64,000 nucleotides of DNA from Bacillus massiliigorillae (lineage in GTDB: Bacteria; Bacillota; Bacilli; Bacillales; DSM-1321): contig NZ_HG428741.1 in NCBI RefSeq assembly GCF_000380245.2, positions 2,425,665-2,489,664 of the forward strand, written 5' to 3'. Of the stretch, positions 53,936-63,924 are shown piece by piece. The translations under genes were made by a program, and so were the position numbers. The notes under the pieces were generated by a model. That model did not search any database, had not been told where the DNA came from, and saw nothing but the letters and a program-made list of their open reading frames with translations. The first letter of the stretch is position 1, and every line of letters starts with the position of its first letter.

Positions 53936-55097
53936 TTACTCTTACTCCAAGGATAGTTTCCACAATAATGCTAGATTGAGCTTTTTCAATATCATCTGGT
54001 ACATTTTGACCATTCGTTAAATATGCAGCATTAATTTTATACTTTGTCATCATGTTATACATCGCACCATATGAAGCAGTTTCATCAACCTTCGTAAAAA
54101 TAAAGTGAGATATATTAATTAATGAAAACTGTTCTAAAATTACCTCCATGTCACTTTGCTTACTAGCTAAAGATAAGACAAGAAACGTTTCCATCTCATC
54201 ATCAAATGAAATGATATCTTTTAAATCTGTGACATAATCAGGATTGCGAAAATTTCTACCTGCTGTATCAATAAAAACAAGGTCATAATGTGAAAAACGT
54301 TCTGTGGCTTTTTTAAAGTCTTCCAAATTATATGCAATTTCAATTGGAACATTTAATATTTTTGCATAAGTCTTTAACTGGTCAATTGCTGCAATTCGGT
54401 ATGTATCAGTTGTAATAAAAGCAACCTTTTTTTTATGCTTTAACACACTTTCGGCTGCTAGTTTAGCAAGTGTAGTTGTTTTTCCTACTCCTGTAGGTCC
54501 CACAACATTTATATATTTTTTTTGAAACAAAATATCGGACTGTATGGGTAGCTTAGATAATAAATAATTTTTCGTGAGTGCGATACATTCTTCATAAGAA
54601 ATTTCATTATCTATAGCAGACTCCTCTAACAAAATAACAATATCTGTAACAGCATCATGGTCTAAGTCCTGAGATTTTAAACGATCAATCATTTTCTTGA
54701 TATTACCACTTAGTAAAGCACTATTGTTGATTACATTTATGTTTTTTACAATTTTCTTTAAATCTGTAATTTCCTTCAATACTGTCTCTTGAGTGGGATG
54801 ATGCAATATTTCTTTATTCCCAAAATCATTAATCTTTATAGGTGAGATTTCTTTGAACGGTGTGACATTTGAAATATGACTTTTTTTCTGCTTTTCTTTT
54901 AAAGAAGGCAATTGCTCAATATTTGATTGTGGATCGATTGCAGCAACTACTTCAATACTTCTTTTCTTAAAGAAACCTAGAAATCCCCCCGAATACAATA
55001 CTCTCGAATTTAAAATGACAGCATCTTTGCCAAGTTCTAATCTAATCTGCTCCATAGCTTGATTCATCGATGGAGCATGATATTTTTTTATTTTCAT
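53919..55097 (-). CDS. flhF: SRP-type GTPase FlhF
   Basis: A 392-aa signal-recognition-family GTPase. A basic N-terminal B domain (MKIKKYHAPSMNQAMEQIRLELG), an N domain and the NG GTPase with VGPTGVGKTTTLAKLAAE, DTYRIAAIDQLKTYA, VFIDTAGRN and TKVDETASYG. It places flagella at the correct sites. The ATG overlaps the flhA TAA by 1 nt (TAATG). Confidence 0.96.
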   Translation of the reverse strand: MKIKKYHAPSMNQAMEQIRLELGKDAVILNSRVLYSGGFLGFFKKRSIEVVAAIDPQSNIEQLPSLKEKQKKSHISNVTPFKEISPIKINDFGNKEILHHPTQETVLKEITDLKKIVKNINVINNSALLSGNIKKMIDRLKSQDLDHDAVTDIVILLEESAIDNEISYEECIALTKNYLLSKLPIQSDILFQKKYINVVGPTGVGKTTTLAKLAAESVLKHKKKVAFITTDTYRIAAIDQLKTYAKILNVPIEIAYNLEDFKKATERFSHYDLVFIDTAGRNFRNPDYVTDLKDIISFDDEMETFLVLSLASKQSDMEVILEQFSLINISHFIFTKVDETASYGAMYNMMTKYKINAAYLTNGQNVPDDIEKAQSSIIVETILGVRVNERSS

Positions 55098-57133
55098 TAG
55101 CTTACATTCACCACACCTACACTCTGTATTTCTACTTCAGCTTCTAATTCATTGTAAGAGATAATCGGAACATTCGGGAAATACCTTTCCGTTAATTGCC
55201 TAATATACATTCTTACTGCAGGAGAACAAATTACGATAGGTACTTGATCCATTAATGTTAAGTCCTCCAGTCTTGAAGCTAATGATGTTAATATTTCTTG
55301 CGTATCATTTGGATCCATTGATAGAAAATTACCATGTTCTGTTTGTTGTACAGAATCAGCTACCATCTTTTCTACCTTTCCTGATATCGTAATAACTTTT
55401 AATGAATTTTCATCATTTAAATATTGGTGAGTAATTTGACGAGCTAAATTCTGCCTTACATATTCAGTCAATAAATCCGTGTCATTCGTCATTTTCCCAT
55501 AATCCGCTAATGTTTCAAAAATAATTGGCAAGTTGCGAATTGAAATCTTTTCTTTTAACAATTTTGAAAGGACCTTTTGTACTTCCCCGACTGATAAAGG
55601 ATTTGGTGTTACTTCTTCTACTAAAATTGGTGAAGACTCATTTAAATGGTCGACTAATTGTTTTGTTTCCTGTCTACCAATTAACATATGAGCATTACTC
55701 TTAATTACTTCTGTAATGTGAGTAGAAACAACACTCGGCGGATCAACAACGGTGTATCCTAACATTTCCGCTTGTTCCTTCATATCTTCACTAATCCATT
55801 TAGCTGGTAATCCAAACGACGGTTCAATGGTATCTATACCTTCAATTATATCATCATCCGTACCTGGACTCATTGCTAAATAATGGTCTAGTAGGAGCTC
55901 ACCTCGAGCCATTTCACTTCCTTTTATTTTCAATCGGTATTCATTTGGATTCAATTGAATATTATCTCTTATTCTTACGACAGGTATAACTAGGCCCATT
56001 TCTATTGCTAGCTGACGTCTTATCATAACAACTCGATCTAATAAATCCCCACCTTGATTCGTATCAGCTAGAGGAATCAATCCATAACCAAATTCAAATT
56101 CAATTGGGTCAACACTTAGCAAATTAACAACACTTTCAGGACTTTTCATCTCATCTGTATGCAATTCTTCCTCTATTTCCTCTAATTCTTCCTGATCTTG
56201 AACAGGTTTACGATTAACTAAATATCCTCCAACAATTAAAAGTAATGCAATAGGGATTGTGTACATACTACTAATCGGGGTCAATAATCCTAATAATAGG
56301 ATGGTTCCCCCGGTAATATACATCATCTTAGGATAAGCAGATAATTGTGAAGTAATATCTTCTCCTAAATTACCATTAGAAGCGGCTCTTGTAACAATAA
56401 TACCTGTAGCAGTAGAAATTAATAATGCCGGCACTTGCGTTACAATTCCGTCACCTACTGTTAAAAGTGCAAAATGCGTAGCTGATTCCCCAAAGCTTAA
56501 ATCCAATTGTGTTACTCCAATAATCATACCGACTGTTAAATTAACAATTACGATAATGATTCCCGCAATGGCATCCCCTTTAACAAATTTACTAGCACCA
56601 TCCATTGAACCATAAAAATCTGCTTCACTACTAATTTTTTCACGACGTTCACGAGCTTCTTTATCTGATATTAAACCCGCATTTAAATCTGCATCTATAC
56701 TCATTTGCTTACCCGGCATCGCATCTAATGTAAAACGCGCTGCAACTTCCGAAACACGCTCAGAACCTTTTGTAATAACGATGAATTGAATGATAATTAA
56801 AATTAAGAAAACTACCATACCAACAAGGACATTACCACCAATAACAAATGAACCAAATGTTTTTACAACTTCACCTGCATCTCCAGTCGATAAAATGGCA
56901 CGAGTGGTAGAGACATTCAAGCCTAGACGAAACAAAGTCATTAATAATAGTAAAGAAGGAAAAATCGAAAACTCTAAAGGCTCTTTCATATTCATAGTAG
57001 TTAGCAGAACAATAAGAGCAAGAGAAATATTACAAAGTATAAGGAAACTTAAAAGCCATGTAGGTAAAGGAATAACGAGCATGGCTATGATTAAAATGAC
57101 AGAAATTAAAACTGATAAATCTCTTGCTTTCAT
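55097..57133 (-). CDS. flhA: Flagellar export gate protein FlhA
   Basis: A 678-aa export-apparatus protein forming the nonameric ring. About eight N-terminal transmembrane helices (to residue about 310), with the cytoplasmic FHIPEP-type loop (ARFTLDAMPGKQMSIDADLN), then a large soluble domain for chaperone and substrate docking. The start is the ATG at MKARDLSVL with TAGGAGAG upstream; the frame is open six codons further. Confidence 0.97.
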   Translation of the reverse strand: MKARDLSVLISVILIIAMLVIPLPTWLLSFLILCNISLALIVLLTTMNMKEPLEFSIFPSLLLLMTLFRLGLNVSTTRAILSTGDAGEVVKTFGSFVIGGNVLVGMVVFLILIIIQFIVITKGSERVSEVAARFTLDAMPGKQMSIDADLNAGLISDKEARERREKISSEADFYGSMDGASKFVKGDAIAGIIIVIVNLTVGMIIGVTQLDLSFGESATHFALLTVGDGIVTQVPALLISTATGIIVTRAASNGNLGEDITSQLSAYPKMMYITGGTILLLGLLTPISSMYTIPIALLLIVGGYLVNRKPVQDQEELEEIEEELHTDEMKSPESVVNLLSVDPIEFEFGYGLIPLADTNQGGDLLDRVVMIRRQLAIEMGLVIPVVRIRDNIQLNPNEYRLKIKGSEMARGELLLDHYLAMSPGTDDDIIEGIDTIEPSFGLPAKWISEDMKEQAEMLGYTVVDPPSVVSTHITEVIKSNAHMLIGRQETKQLVDHLNESSPILVEEVTPNPLSVGEVQKVLSKLLKEKISIRNLPIIFETLADYGKMTNDTDLLTEYVRQNLARQITHQYLNDENSLKVITISGKVEKMVADSVQQTEHGNFLSMDPNDTQEILTSLASRLEDLTLMDQVPIVICSPAVRMYIRQLTERYFPNVPIISYNELEAEVEIQSVGVVNVS

Positions 57134-57248
57134 CTTTTTCTCTCCTAACAAACATTTATAAGATTAAACGTCCATATTAAATGGAAAATCGGAACATTCA
57201 ACTTTAAGATTCTATAATATGGTCACTTTCATAAACTTCGCATAAATA

Positions 57249-58331
57249 TTAAATTTTACCTTTCGTCTTATAAACGAAAGCAAGAAGTTCAGCCATAGCT
57301 TTAAAAAATTCTTCAGGTATGACTTGACCAATGTCCGTTTGATCATAAAGTGCTCGTGCTAAAGGACGATTCTCTACAGTAATGACATCATTTTCTTTAG
57401 CAATTAACTTTATTTTCTGTGCGATAAAGTCCACACCTTTTGCAACTACATAAGGAGCATCCATTTTTTCTTCATCATACTTAATCGCTACCGCAAAGTG
57501 TGTTGGATTAGTAATTACAACATCCGCATGAGGAACTTCTTGCATCATTCTTTGCATAGCCATTTCACGTTGTCGTTGCTTAATTCTAGATTTTATTAAT
57601 GGATCACCTTCTATATTTTTATGTTCATCTTTAATATCTTGTTTTGACATCCGAATATTTTTCTCAAAATCATATTTTTGATAAAAATAATCAAAAAGTG
57701 CTAAAACTAACAAAACTACTGATGCATAAAGACCTACTTTTACTGTTATATCCGCAATTGTCGCTAGTGCTGCTCCTATAGATTTTTGAGAAAGAATTAG
57801 TATTTCATCCATCCTTCCCCAAATCACCCAAAACACTACTAAACCTACTAATGAGATTTTTAAAATCGATTTTAGTAATTCAACAATTGCTCTTAATGCA
57901 AATATTCTTTTAAAGCCTTGAATTGGATCTAACTTACTTAATTTAAACTGAATTGCTTCAGGTGAAAACATAAAACCAACTTGAATATAATTCGCTATAA
58001 CTCCACCTAGTAGCACTGCTCCCATTATGGGAGCCATAAAATAAGCGGCTTTTTCCACCATTTGCAAGAATATAATGTGCAAATTCGCTTCTGTTAATGG
58101 CATTAACATAAATTCTTCAAAAGAGACTCTAAATATCTCTGTTACAATATCTTTTAAATAACCACCTAAGAAGGATAATAATGAAAACCCAACTAGCAAT
58201 ACAATCGCTGTATTAACATCCTGACTTTTAGCGACTTGTCCTTTTTTCCTAGAATCTTGTCGTTTCTTAGGCGTAGCTTTTTCAGTCTTCTCACCAGAAA
58301 AAAACTGTAAGTCAAGTGAAAGCCGTTCCAT
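57249..58331 (-). CDS. flhB: Flagellar export switch protein FlhB
   Basis: A 360-aa protein, the length of B. subtilis FlhB. Four transmembrane helices lie between about 30 and 210, and the C-terminal cytoplasmic domain has the autocleavage site N-P-T-H (VVITNPTHFAVAIKYD). Cleavage switches export from rod/hook to filament substrates. It follows fliR directly (TAG then ATG). The 115-nt gap to flhA shows no structure. Confidence 0.97.
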   Translation of the reverse strand: MERLSLDLQFFSGEKTEKATPKKRQDSRKKGQVAKSQDVNTAIVLLVGFSLLSFLGGYLKDIVTEIFRVSFEEFMLMPLTEANLHIIFLQMVEKAAYFMAPIMGAVLLGGVIANYIQVGFMFSPEAIQFKLSKLDPIQGFKRIFALRAIVELLKSILKISLVGLVVFWVIWGRMDEILILSQKSIGAALATIADITVKVGLYASVVLLVLALFDYFYQKYDFEKNIRMSKQDIKDEHKNIEGDPLIKSRIKQRQREMAMQRMMQEVPHADVVITNPTHFAVAIKYDEEKMDAPYVVAKGVDFIAQKIKLIAKENDVITVENRPLARALYDQTDIGQVIPEEFFKAMAELLAFVYKTKGKI

Positions 58332-59108
58332 CTATGTACCTCCAATCAATTCCATTAACCCTCTCATCGTCACAAGTGTATATTCAAACAGATGTCCTAC
58401 AACCGTCATCATTACACCAATTACAATTAGCAAAACAAGAAAACTTACAGCTATTTTAATAGGTATACCAACAACAAATATATTTAATTGAGGCACTGTT
58501 CGAGCAACAATACCAAGTGCTACATCGACGATAAACAAGCTACCTACAACTGGAATAGCCATTTGAAAAGCAATGATAAACGATTGGTTAAAGCTTCTAA
58601 CTACAAAATCTAGTAAATCTTGACTTCCAAAATGTATAAAGACTTGATTAATCGGAATAAAATCATAACTGTAAAATATTCCATCTAATAAAAGATGGTG
58701 ACCATTAGTAGCTAATAAAAATAAAAGTGATACTGTATATAAATATTGACCCATCAACGGATTTTGTACACCCGTTTGAGGATCTATGACATTTGCTATC
58801 GCGAATCCCATTTGAAAATCGATAAAGCCACCAGCTATTTGAATAGCTGTTAAAATCATATACGCCACAAAACCAATCATTACTCCAACCAAAGCTTCTT
58901 TCAAAACAAGCAATATATATGTTTCATCAAAAGCAATATTTGGAATATCGATTGTATAATACATAATCCAAGCTAGAAAAAAACTTAATCCAATACGATG
59001 AGTAGCTGGAATAGTTCTATATGAGAATATAGGCATCGTTACAAAAAACGACGTTATTCGCACAAAAACTAATAAAAATCCAGATAATGAAGGAATAATC
59101 GCCTCCAT
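58332..59108 (-). CDS. fliR: Flagellar export protein FliR
   Basis: A 258-aa polytopic protein of the FliPQR export gate. Hydrophobic throughout with about six helices; FVRITSFFVTMPIF and GGFIDFQMGFAIANVIDP are conserved. It begins 4 nt past fliQ and its last codons contain the GGAGGT site of flhB. Confidence 0.96.
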   Translation of the reverse strand: MEAIIPSLSGFLLVFVRITSFFVTMPIFSYRTIPATHRIGLSFFLAWIMYYTIDIPNIAFDETYILLVLKEALVGVMIGFVAYMILTAIQIAGGFIDFQMGFAIANVIDPQTGVQNPLMGQYLYTVSLLFLLATNGHHLLLDGIFYSYDFIPINQVFIHFGSQDLLDFVVRSFNQSFIIAFQMAIPVVGSLFIVDVALGIVARTVPQLNIFVVGIPIKIAVSFLVLLIVIGVMMTVVGHLFEYTLVTMRGLMELIGGT

Positions 59109-59112
59109 TGTA

Positions 59113-59382
59113 TTACCCTATAAACCTATTTAAATTTGAAAAAATCTCACTTGCATAAGAAATCATATGCGTTAACATCCACGGACCAAAGATAATTAAT
59201 CCTAATAATACAGCAACTATTTTCGGAACGAACGCTAATGTTTGTTCTTGAATCTGTGTAGTCGCCTGAAAAATACTAACTATTAAACCAATTACAAGAG
59301 CAAGTATAAGAAGTGGTCCACTAATGATTAATACTGTGTATATACCTCTTTCTGCTACATTAATTACAAATTCTGGACTCAT
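59113..59382 (-). CDS. fliQ: Flagellar export protein FliQ
   Basis: An 89-aa protein with two transmembrane helices, identical in length to B. subtilis FliQ. MSPEFVINVAERG, LIVSIFQATTQIQEQTL and a GPWML turn are diagnostic. The start used is the ATG near fliP's end; a longer frame overlapping fliP has no site. Confidence 0.96.
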   Translation of the reverse strand: MSPEFVINVAERGIYTVLIISGPLLILALVIGLIVSIFQATTQIQEQTLAFVPKIVAVLLGLIIFGPWMLTHMISYASEIFSNLNRFIG

Positions 59383-59393
59383 TTTTTCACCAA

Positions 59394-60059
59394 CTAAAAA
59401 CTTTGTAATAAAGATTTCACTACTAAATACCAACCATCAACTAAAACAAATAACAATATTTTAAAAGGCAATGAAATCATCACCGGAGGTAACATCATCA
59501 TACCCATCGACATCAAAACACTGGCGACAATCATGTCTATTACTAGAAACGGAATAAATATCATAAATCCAATTTGAAATGCTGTTTTTATTTCACTAAT
59601 AGCAAAAGCAGGAACCATCGCCGTTAATGGAATATCTTTTATACTTTCTGGCCTTTCTATTTTTGCATATGAAAGAAATAATTCTAAATCCTTCTGTCTT
59701 GTATTAGCACTCATAAACTCTTTAAAAGGAACCGATGCCTTCTCATAGGCTTGTTCTAAATTAATCTCTTCCTTAAATAAAGGAGTTAATGCTTGTTTAT
59801 TTACCTCATGAAAAGTAGGTGCCATGATAAAAAATGTCATAAATAAAGCGATACCTACTAACACCTGTGTAGGTGGCATTTGCTGAGTTGCTAGTGAAGT
59901 TCTAACAAAACCAAGTACGATAATAATTCTAGTAAAACAAGTCATGAGAATTAATATACTAGGAGCTAACGATAAAACAGTAAGAACTAGCATCATTTTA
60001 ATAGAAACAGATACATTAGAAGGATCACTGTTATTAAAGAATTCCATAAACTCATTCAT
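59394..60059 (-). CDS. fliP: Flagellar export protein FliP
   Basis: A 221-aa core component of the export gate, the same length as in B. subtilis. LSLAPSILILMTCFTRIIIV, LGFVRTSLATQQMPPTQVL, and SVLMSMGMMMLPPVMISLPF are conserved. It overlaps fliO by 8 nt. Confidence 0.97.
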   Translation of the reverse strand: MNEFMEFFNNSDPSNVSVSIKMMLVLTVLSLAPSILILMTCFTRIIIVLGFVRTSLATQQMPPTQVLVGIALFMTFFIMAPTFHEVNKQALTPLFKEEINLEQAYEKASVPFKEFMSANTRQKDLELFLSYAKIERPESIKDIPLTAMVPAFAISEIKTAFQIGFMIFIPFLVIDMIVASVLMSMGMMMLPPVMISLPFKILLFVLVDGWYLVVKSLLQSF

Positions 60060-60714
60060 TATCAGTGTTCACCTTCTTTTCTATTACTTCACGTAATTGC
60101 TTACGATTATTTTTCATTTCATTTAATTGTTCCTTTAATTGTTCAGTGAACGGATCATTTTTAACCGGTTCATTTTTAATTTTTTTATACCATTTTGTTA
60201 TGATATCTGAAGGAACTAATTTCTGATCTACCTTTTGATTATAAGTAGCTAAAATCTGTTCGATTTCATCTTCATTTTTGATTTCTGTGAGGAGTTGTAC
60301 ATCTTCTCCGACCCCAACAACATAGACTTTTTCACCAATTTTAACAATTTGAATTGATTTATTACTCCCTAAACTTGTACCACCTAAATTTGTAATTAAA
60401 TTTCCTTTTTGATAACCTTTAGTTTTATTATTCATAAAGCGAAGCATAAAATAAAGAAGAGCAACTACAAAGATAGTTGCAGCAATCATGCGGAAAAAAT
60501 CTGAAAATGTGAAGTTTGTTGAAGAAGTCTTAGTGTTATAAACATTCTCTGAAGGAGTTTTATCTTCAGTTTTTTTCTCTTTTGATTGTTCTGGATCAGC
60601 ATAAGCTTCTTTAACAGATTTATCTATTTGCTCAGCATTAGCAACACCTAAATATGAAAATGATAGAAAGATTACTATACAAAACGCTTTAATCATTTTT
60701 GTTATGAAAGTCAA
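60052..60714 (-). CDS. fliO: Flagellar biosynthesis protein FliO (FliZ)
   Basis: A 220-aa protein with a signal-like N-terminus (KAFCIVIFLSFSYLGVANA), a short extracytoplasmic stretch, a transmembrane helix near 78-97 (IAATIFVVALLYFMLRF) and a FliO domain (LGGTSLGSNKSIQIVKIGEKVYVVG). It assists FliPQR assembly. The gap to cheY upstream (60715-60866) contains a hairpin. Called fliZ in B. subtilis. Confidence 0.92.
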   Translation of the reverse strand: MTFITKMIKAFCIVIFLSFSYLGVANAEQIDKSVKEAYADPEQSKEKKTEDKTPSENVYNTKTSSTNFTFSDFFRMIAATIFVVALLYFMLRFMNNKTKGYQKGNLITNLGGTSLGSNKSIQIVKIGEKVYVVGVGEDVQLLTEIKNEDEIEQILATYNQKVDQKLVPSDIITKWYKKIKNEPVKNDPFTEQLKEQLNEMKNNRKQLREVIEKKVNTDNE

Positions 60715-60807
60715 AATTACTTACTCCCTCTTACTGTTGAATATAAAGAAATACCCTTCAAAGTCATCGAATATTTAAAATAACAAACAACCATTTCATT
60801 GAAATAT

Positions 60808-60856
60808 GTCCCCTATTATCTGTTCTACTAAATAAATAGAATCTCAAATAGGGGGC
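60808..60856 (-). terminator. Hairpin after cheY inside the fla/che operon
   Basis: GTCCCCTATT and AATAGGGGGC form the outer stem, with inner TTCTA/TAGAA pairing, 11 nt past the cheY stop. No U run follows on the minus strand (ACATATTTC), so it is more likely a partial terminator or 3'-end stabiliser than a full stop. Confidence 0.6.
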
Positions 60857-60866
60857 AAATGAAAAT

Positions 60867-61229
60867 TTAGCTTAATGTTTTATTGATTGCTTCAATAACA
60901 CGATCAGCTTGGAATGGCTTTACAATAAAGTCACGTGCGCCAGCTTGAATTGCATCGATTACCATTGCTTGCTGTCCCATCGCTGAACACATGATAACTC
61001 TAGCTGATGGATTAATTTGTTTAATTTGCTTTAACGCAGTAATGCCATCCATTTCAGGCATTGTAATATCCATTGTTACTAAATCAGGTTGTGTTTCTTT
61101 ATATTTCTCAACTGCTTGCGCACCATCCGCAGCTTCAGCTACTACTTCAAAACCATTCTTCGTAAGGATGTCTTTAATCATCATTCTCATAAATGCTGCA
61201 TCATCTACGATTAAAATTCTTTGTCCCAT
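60867..61229 (-). CDS. cheY: Chemotaxis response regulator CheY
   Basis: A 120-aa single receiver domain, nearly identical to B. subtilis CheY. Acidic pair in VDDAAFMRMM, phosphoacceptor Asp54 (VTMDITMPEMDG), conserved Thr/Ser in MCSAMGQQ and Lys in FIVKPF. CheY-P binds FliM/FliY to promote smooth swimming in Bacillus. Confidence 0.98.
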   Translation of the reverse strand: MGQRILIVDDAAFMRMMIKDILTKNGFEVVAEAADGAQAVEKYKETQPDLVTMDITMPEMDGITALKQIKQINPSARVIMCSAMGQQAMVIDAIQAGARDFIVKPFQADRVIEAINKTLS

Positions 61230-61248
61230 CTACAGTTACCCCCATGCA

Positions 61249-62454
61249 TTATCGTAATTTTTTAATTCGATCTGATTGACTTATAATATCTGTTACACGA
61301 ACTCCAAAGTTTTCATCAATAACCACAACTTCTCCCGTTGCAATCAATCGATTATTCACAAGAATATCAACTGGTTCCCCAGCTAATTTATCTAATTCTA
61401 CAATGGACCCACTGGAAAGTTCTAGTATTTCTTTTACTGTTTTCTTTGTTCTACCTAATTCAACAGTAACTTGTAACGGTATATCTAAAAGCATATCAAG
61501 GTTTTTCGCCTCAGAAGCTTGCAATTGATATGGTTGAAAACTTGAAAAACTTGCTGGTTGAACATTTACCGGTTGTGACGGCTGCGCATATTGAGAGCCG
61601 TAATGCTGAGGTCCACTTTGCTGTGGTGCACCCTGTTGCGGCATTACTGGTGGCGGTGCCATATACTGTTCCTGACTAATTGGTTGTTCAACATACGTAT
61701 TCATCATTTGCGAAGTTGGCTCTGAATAAGATGCACTCGGTTCACTTTGTTGAATTTCTTCTACATCAGATGTTGTTTGCATTAATTCACTTACTAGATC
61801 CTTCGCAAATTTAACAGGTAATAATTGCATAATATTAGAATCTATTAAATCTCCTATTCTTAACCTAAAAGAAACTTTTACCAATAGATTGTCAGGTGGA
61901 ATGGCATCCTCTCCTTGACCAGTAAGAATATTTAATAAATCAATACTAGGTGGTGAAATGTCAACCTTTTTATTAAATATAGTAGACATAGAAGTAGCAG
62001 CCGAACCCATCATTTGATTCATCGCTTCTTGTACCGCACTTAATTGTATTTCATCTAATAAATCTGATGGACTTTTTCCATCTCCACCAAGCATTAAATC
62101 TGCAATAATGGCAGCATCACTTTGTTTAATAACCAATAAATTCAAACCATCAAAACCAGCTGTATAGTTGACTTGAATAGCAACGTATGGTTGTGGAAAC
62201 TCTTCTTTCAAATATTTCCGTTCTATTAATGTAACAGTTGGAGTAGTAATATCCACCTTTTGTCTTAATAATGTAGACAGTGCAGTAGCTGAACTCCCGA
62301 AAGATATATTTCCAATTTCACCTAGTGCATCTTGTTCAACAGGACTTAAATATTCACTAATAGGAGGAGTTTCTACCCCAAGGTCATCATCATCGTTTAA
62401 GCCATTTAACAAAGCGTTAATTTCATCTTGAGATAACATATCTTCACTTATCAT
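61249..62454 (-). CDS. fliY: Flagellar switch phosphatase FliY
   Basis: A 401-aa switch component that replaces FliN and also removes phosphate from CheY. An N-terminal peptide (MLSQDEINALLNGLND) resembles FliM's CheY-binding site; the CheC-like middle has two motifs (DALGEIGNISFGSS, SAVQEAMNQMMGSA); a Gln/Pro-rich linker (about 240-315) leads to a C-terminal FliN domain (LLDIPLQVTVELGRTKKTV). It overlaps fliM by 11 nt. The linker makes it longer than B. subtilis FliY (378 aa). Confidence 0.96.
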   Translation of the reverse strand: MISEDMLSQDEINALLNGLNDDDDLGVETPPISEYLSPVEQDALGEIGNISFGSSATALSTLLRQKVDITTPTVTLIERKYLKEEFPQPYVAIQVNYTAGFDGLNLLVIKQSDAAIIADLMLGGDGKSPSDLLDEIQLSAVQEAMNQMMGSAATSMSTIFNKKVDISPPSIDLLNILTGQGEDAIPPDNLLVKVSFRLRIGDLIDSNIMQLLPVKFAKDLVSELMQTTSDVEEIQQSEPSASYSEPTSQMMNTYVEQPISQEQYMAPPPVMPQQGAPQQSGPQHYGSQYAQPSQPVNVQPASFSSFQPYQLQASEAKNLDMLLDIPLQVTVELGRTKKTVKEILELSSGSIVELDKLAGEPVDILVNNRLIATGEVVVIDENFGVRVTDIISQSDRIKKLR

Positions 62455-63442
62455 CTTCGTCGTCTCCCCCCCTAAAGGTATCTAAAATTTGGATGGCCAT
62501 TTTTTTACCAACCAGTCCAGGTTGACCAATAAATTTAGGCGTATCTCCTACTTTTATTAAATATGGGCTTTCCAAATGTGCATTCAAATCTATAATATCT
62601 CCCAAATCCAGCAACAAAAAATCTCTTATTGAAATTTCTGTTGTTCCAATTTCGGCCACAACAGGTAGTTCAGCCCCTTTAATACGTTTCTCTAAAATTT
62701 CAATTTCACCAGGTTGTCTTTCTTTTTTAATTGATTGCATCCAATAATGTACAGATAAATTAGGAATAATTGGCTCTAAAACAACGTGTGGAATACATAT
62801 ATTAATCATTCCTGTCACTTCACCAATCTGTGTATTTAAAGAAATAACAATAACCGTTTCGTTTGGTGACACCATTTGTAAAAACTGCGGATTTACTTCA
62901 AATTCAGATAGTATAGGATCTATATCTACTATATTCGCCCAAGCTTCTTGTAAGTTTTCTGCTCCACGTTCAAACAAATTAGACATTATTTTTGTTTCAA
63001 TTTCTGTTAAACTATCAACTTTATTAACACTAGCACCTCTTCCACCCAATACGCGATCCATCATAGCGTAAGCAATATGTGGATTAATTTCCATCACGAT
63101 TCTTCCATCTAAAGGAGGCACTTCAAATACATTCAATATCGTCATTTTAGGTACAGACCGAATAAATTCCTCATACGGTATTTGATCCACCGAAGCAACC
63201 GTTATTTGCACATATGTTCTTAATTGTGCAGAAAAAAATGTAGTTAATAATCTAGCAAAATTCTCATGTATACGAGTTAAACTACGAATTTGATCTTTTG
63301 AAAAACGTAAAGCTCTCTTAAAATCATATACTTTTACTTTTTTCTCAGTTTCTTCTTTTTTTAATTCATCTGCATCCATTTCACCAGTAGAGATAGCAGA
63401 AAGCAATGCATCAATTTCTTTCTGTGATAACACCTCAGCCAA
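62444..63442 (-). CDS. fliM: Flagellar motor switch protein FliM
   Basis: A 332-aa C-ring protein, the same length as B. subtilis FliM. N-terminal CheY-P-binding EVLSQKEIDALLSAI, the middle domain with MMDRVLGGRG, and a C-terminal SpoA/FliN-like domain (LPVVAEIGTTEISIRDFLLLDLGD). Coupled to fliY. Confidence 0.97.
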   Translation of the reverse strand: MAEVLSQKEIDALLSAISTGEMDADELKKEETEKKVKVYDFKRALRFSKDQIRSLTRIHENFARLLTTFFSAQLRTYVQITVASVDQIPYEEFIRSVPKMTILNVFEVPPLDGRIVMEINPHIAYAMMDRVLGGRGASVNKVDSLTEIETKIMSNLFERGAENLQEAWANIVDIDPILSEFEVNPQFLQMVSPNETVIVISLNTQIGEVTGMINICIPHVVLEPIIPNLSVHYWMQSIKKERQPGEIEILEKRIKGAELPVVAEIGTTEISIRDFLLLDLGDIIDLNAHLESPYLIKVGDTPKFIGQPGLVGKKMAIQILDTFRGGDDEDDK

Positions 63443-63492
63443 AGATCCTCACCCCCAATATCGCAAAAAATTAAAGCCCGAGCAGCAATACT

Positions 63493-63924
63493 TTATTGGA
63501 TAATCGAGGAGGTAATATATACCTTTTCTACACTTCCTGTTTGCATTATGCTGTTTATTCTCGTTTTTAATTTTTCTTGCAAATTCTCTTGTCCTTTTTT
63601 ACCTTTAAAGTCACTAGCTTTCAATTCAGATAACTCTGCTATTATAATATTCTGCACCTGGAAATTACGTTTCTCTAATTCTATTTTCGCATCCTTGTCA
63701 TTCGCTTGAATCATAAATTTTATTTTAATAAATCCATTATCCGCCAAGTTCGTTGTTATCTCCGGTACTTCCATCGAAACCTTTACGAGTTCATCTGCCG
63801 AAGGCTCCTTACCTTCAGCCCCACTTTCATCTGATTTGATAATGATTACAAGCGCAATCACACCAACTAGCGTAATCGCAATTAATACTCCAAGCATAAT
63901 CATTAAAAGCTTATTCTTCTTCAT
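63493..63924 (-). CDS. fliL: Flagellar basal body-associated protein FliL
   Basis: A 143-aa protein with one N-terminal transmembrane helix (LLMIMLGVLIAITLVGVIALVII) and an extracytoplasmic FliL domain (EITTNLADNGFIKIKFMIQAN). It supports stator function. The start is the ATG (MKKNKLL) with GGGGGG upstream; the frame is open to the window edge beyond that. It overlaps the end of the gene before it by 14 nt. Confidence 0.93.
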   Translation of the reverse strand: MKKNKLLMIMLGVLIAITLVGVIALVIIIKSDESGAEGKEPSADELVKVSMEVPEITTNLADNGFIKIKFMIQANDKDAKIELEKRNFQVQNIIIAELSELKASDFKGKKGQENLQEKLKTRINSIMQTGSVEKVYITSSIIQ

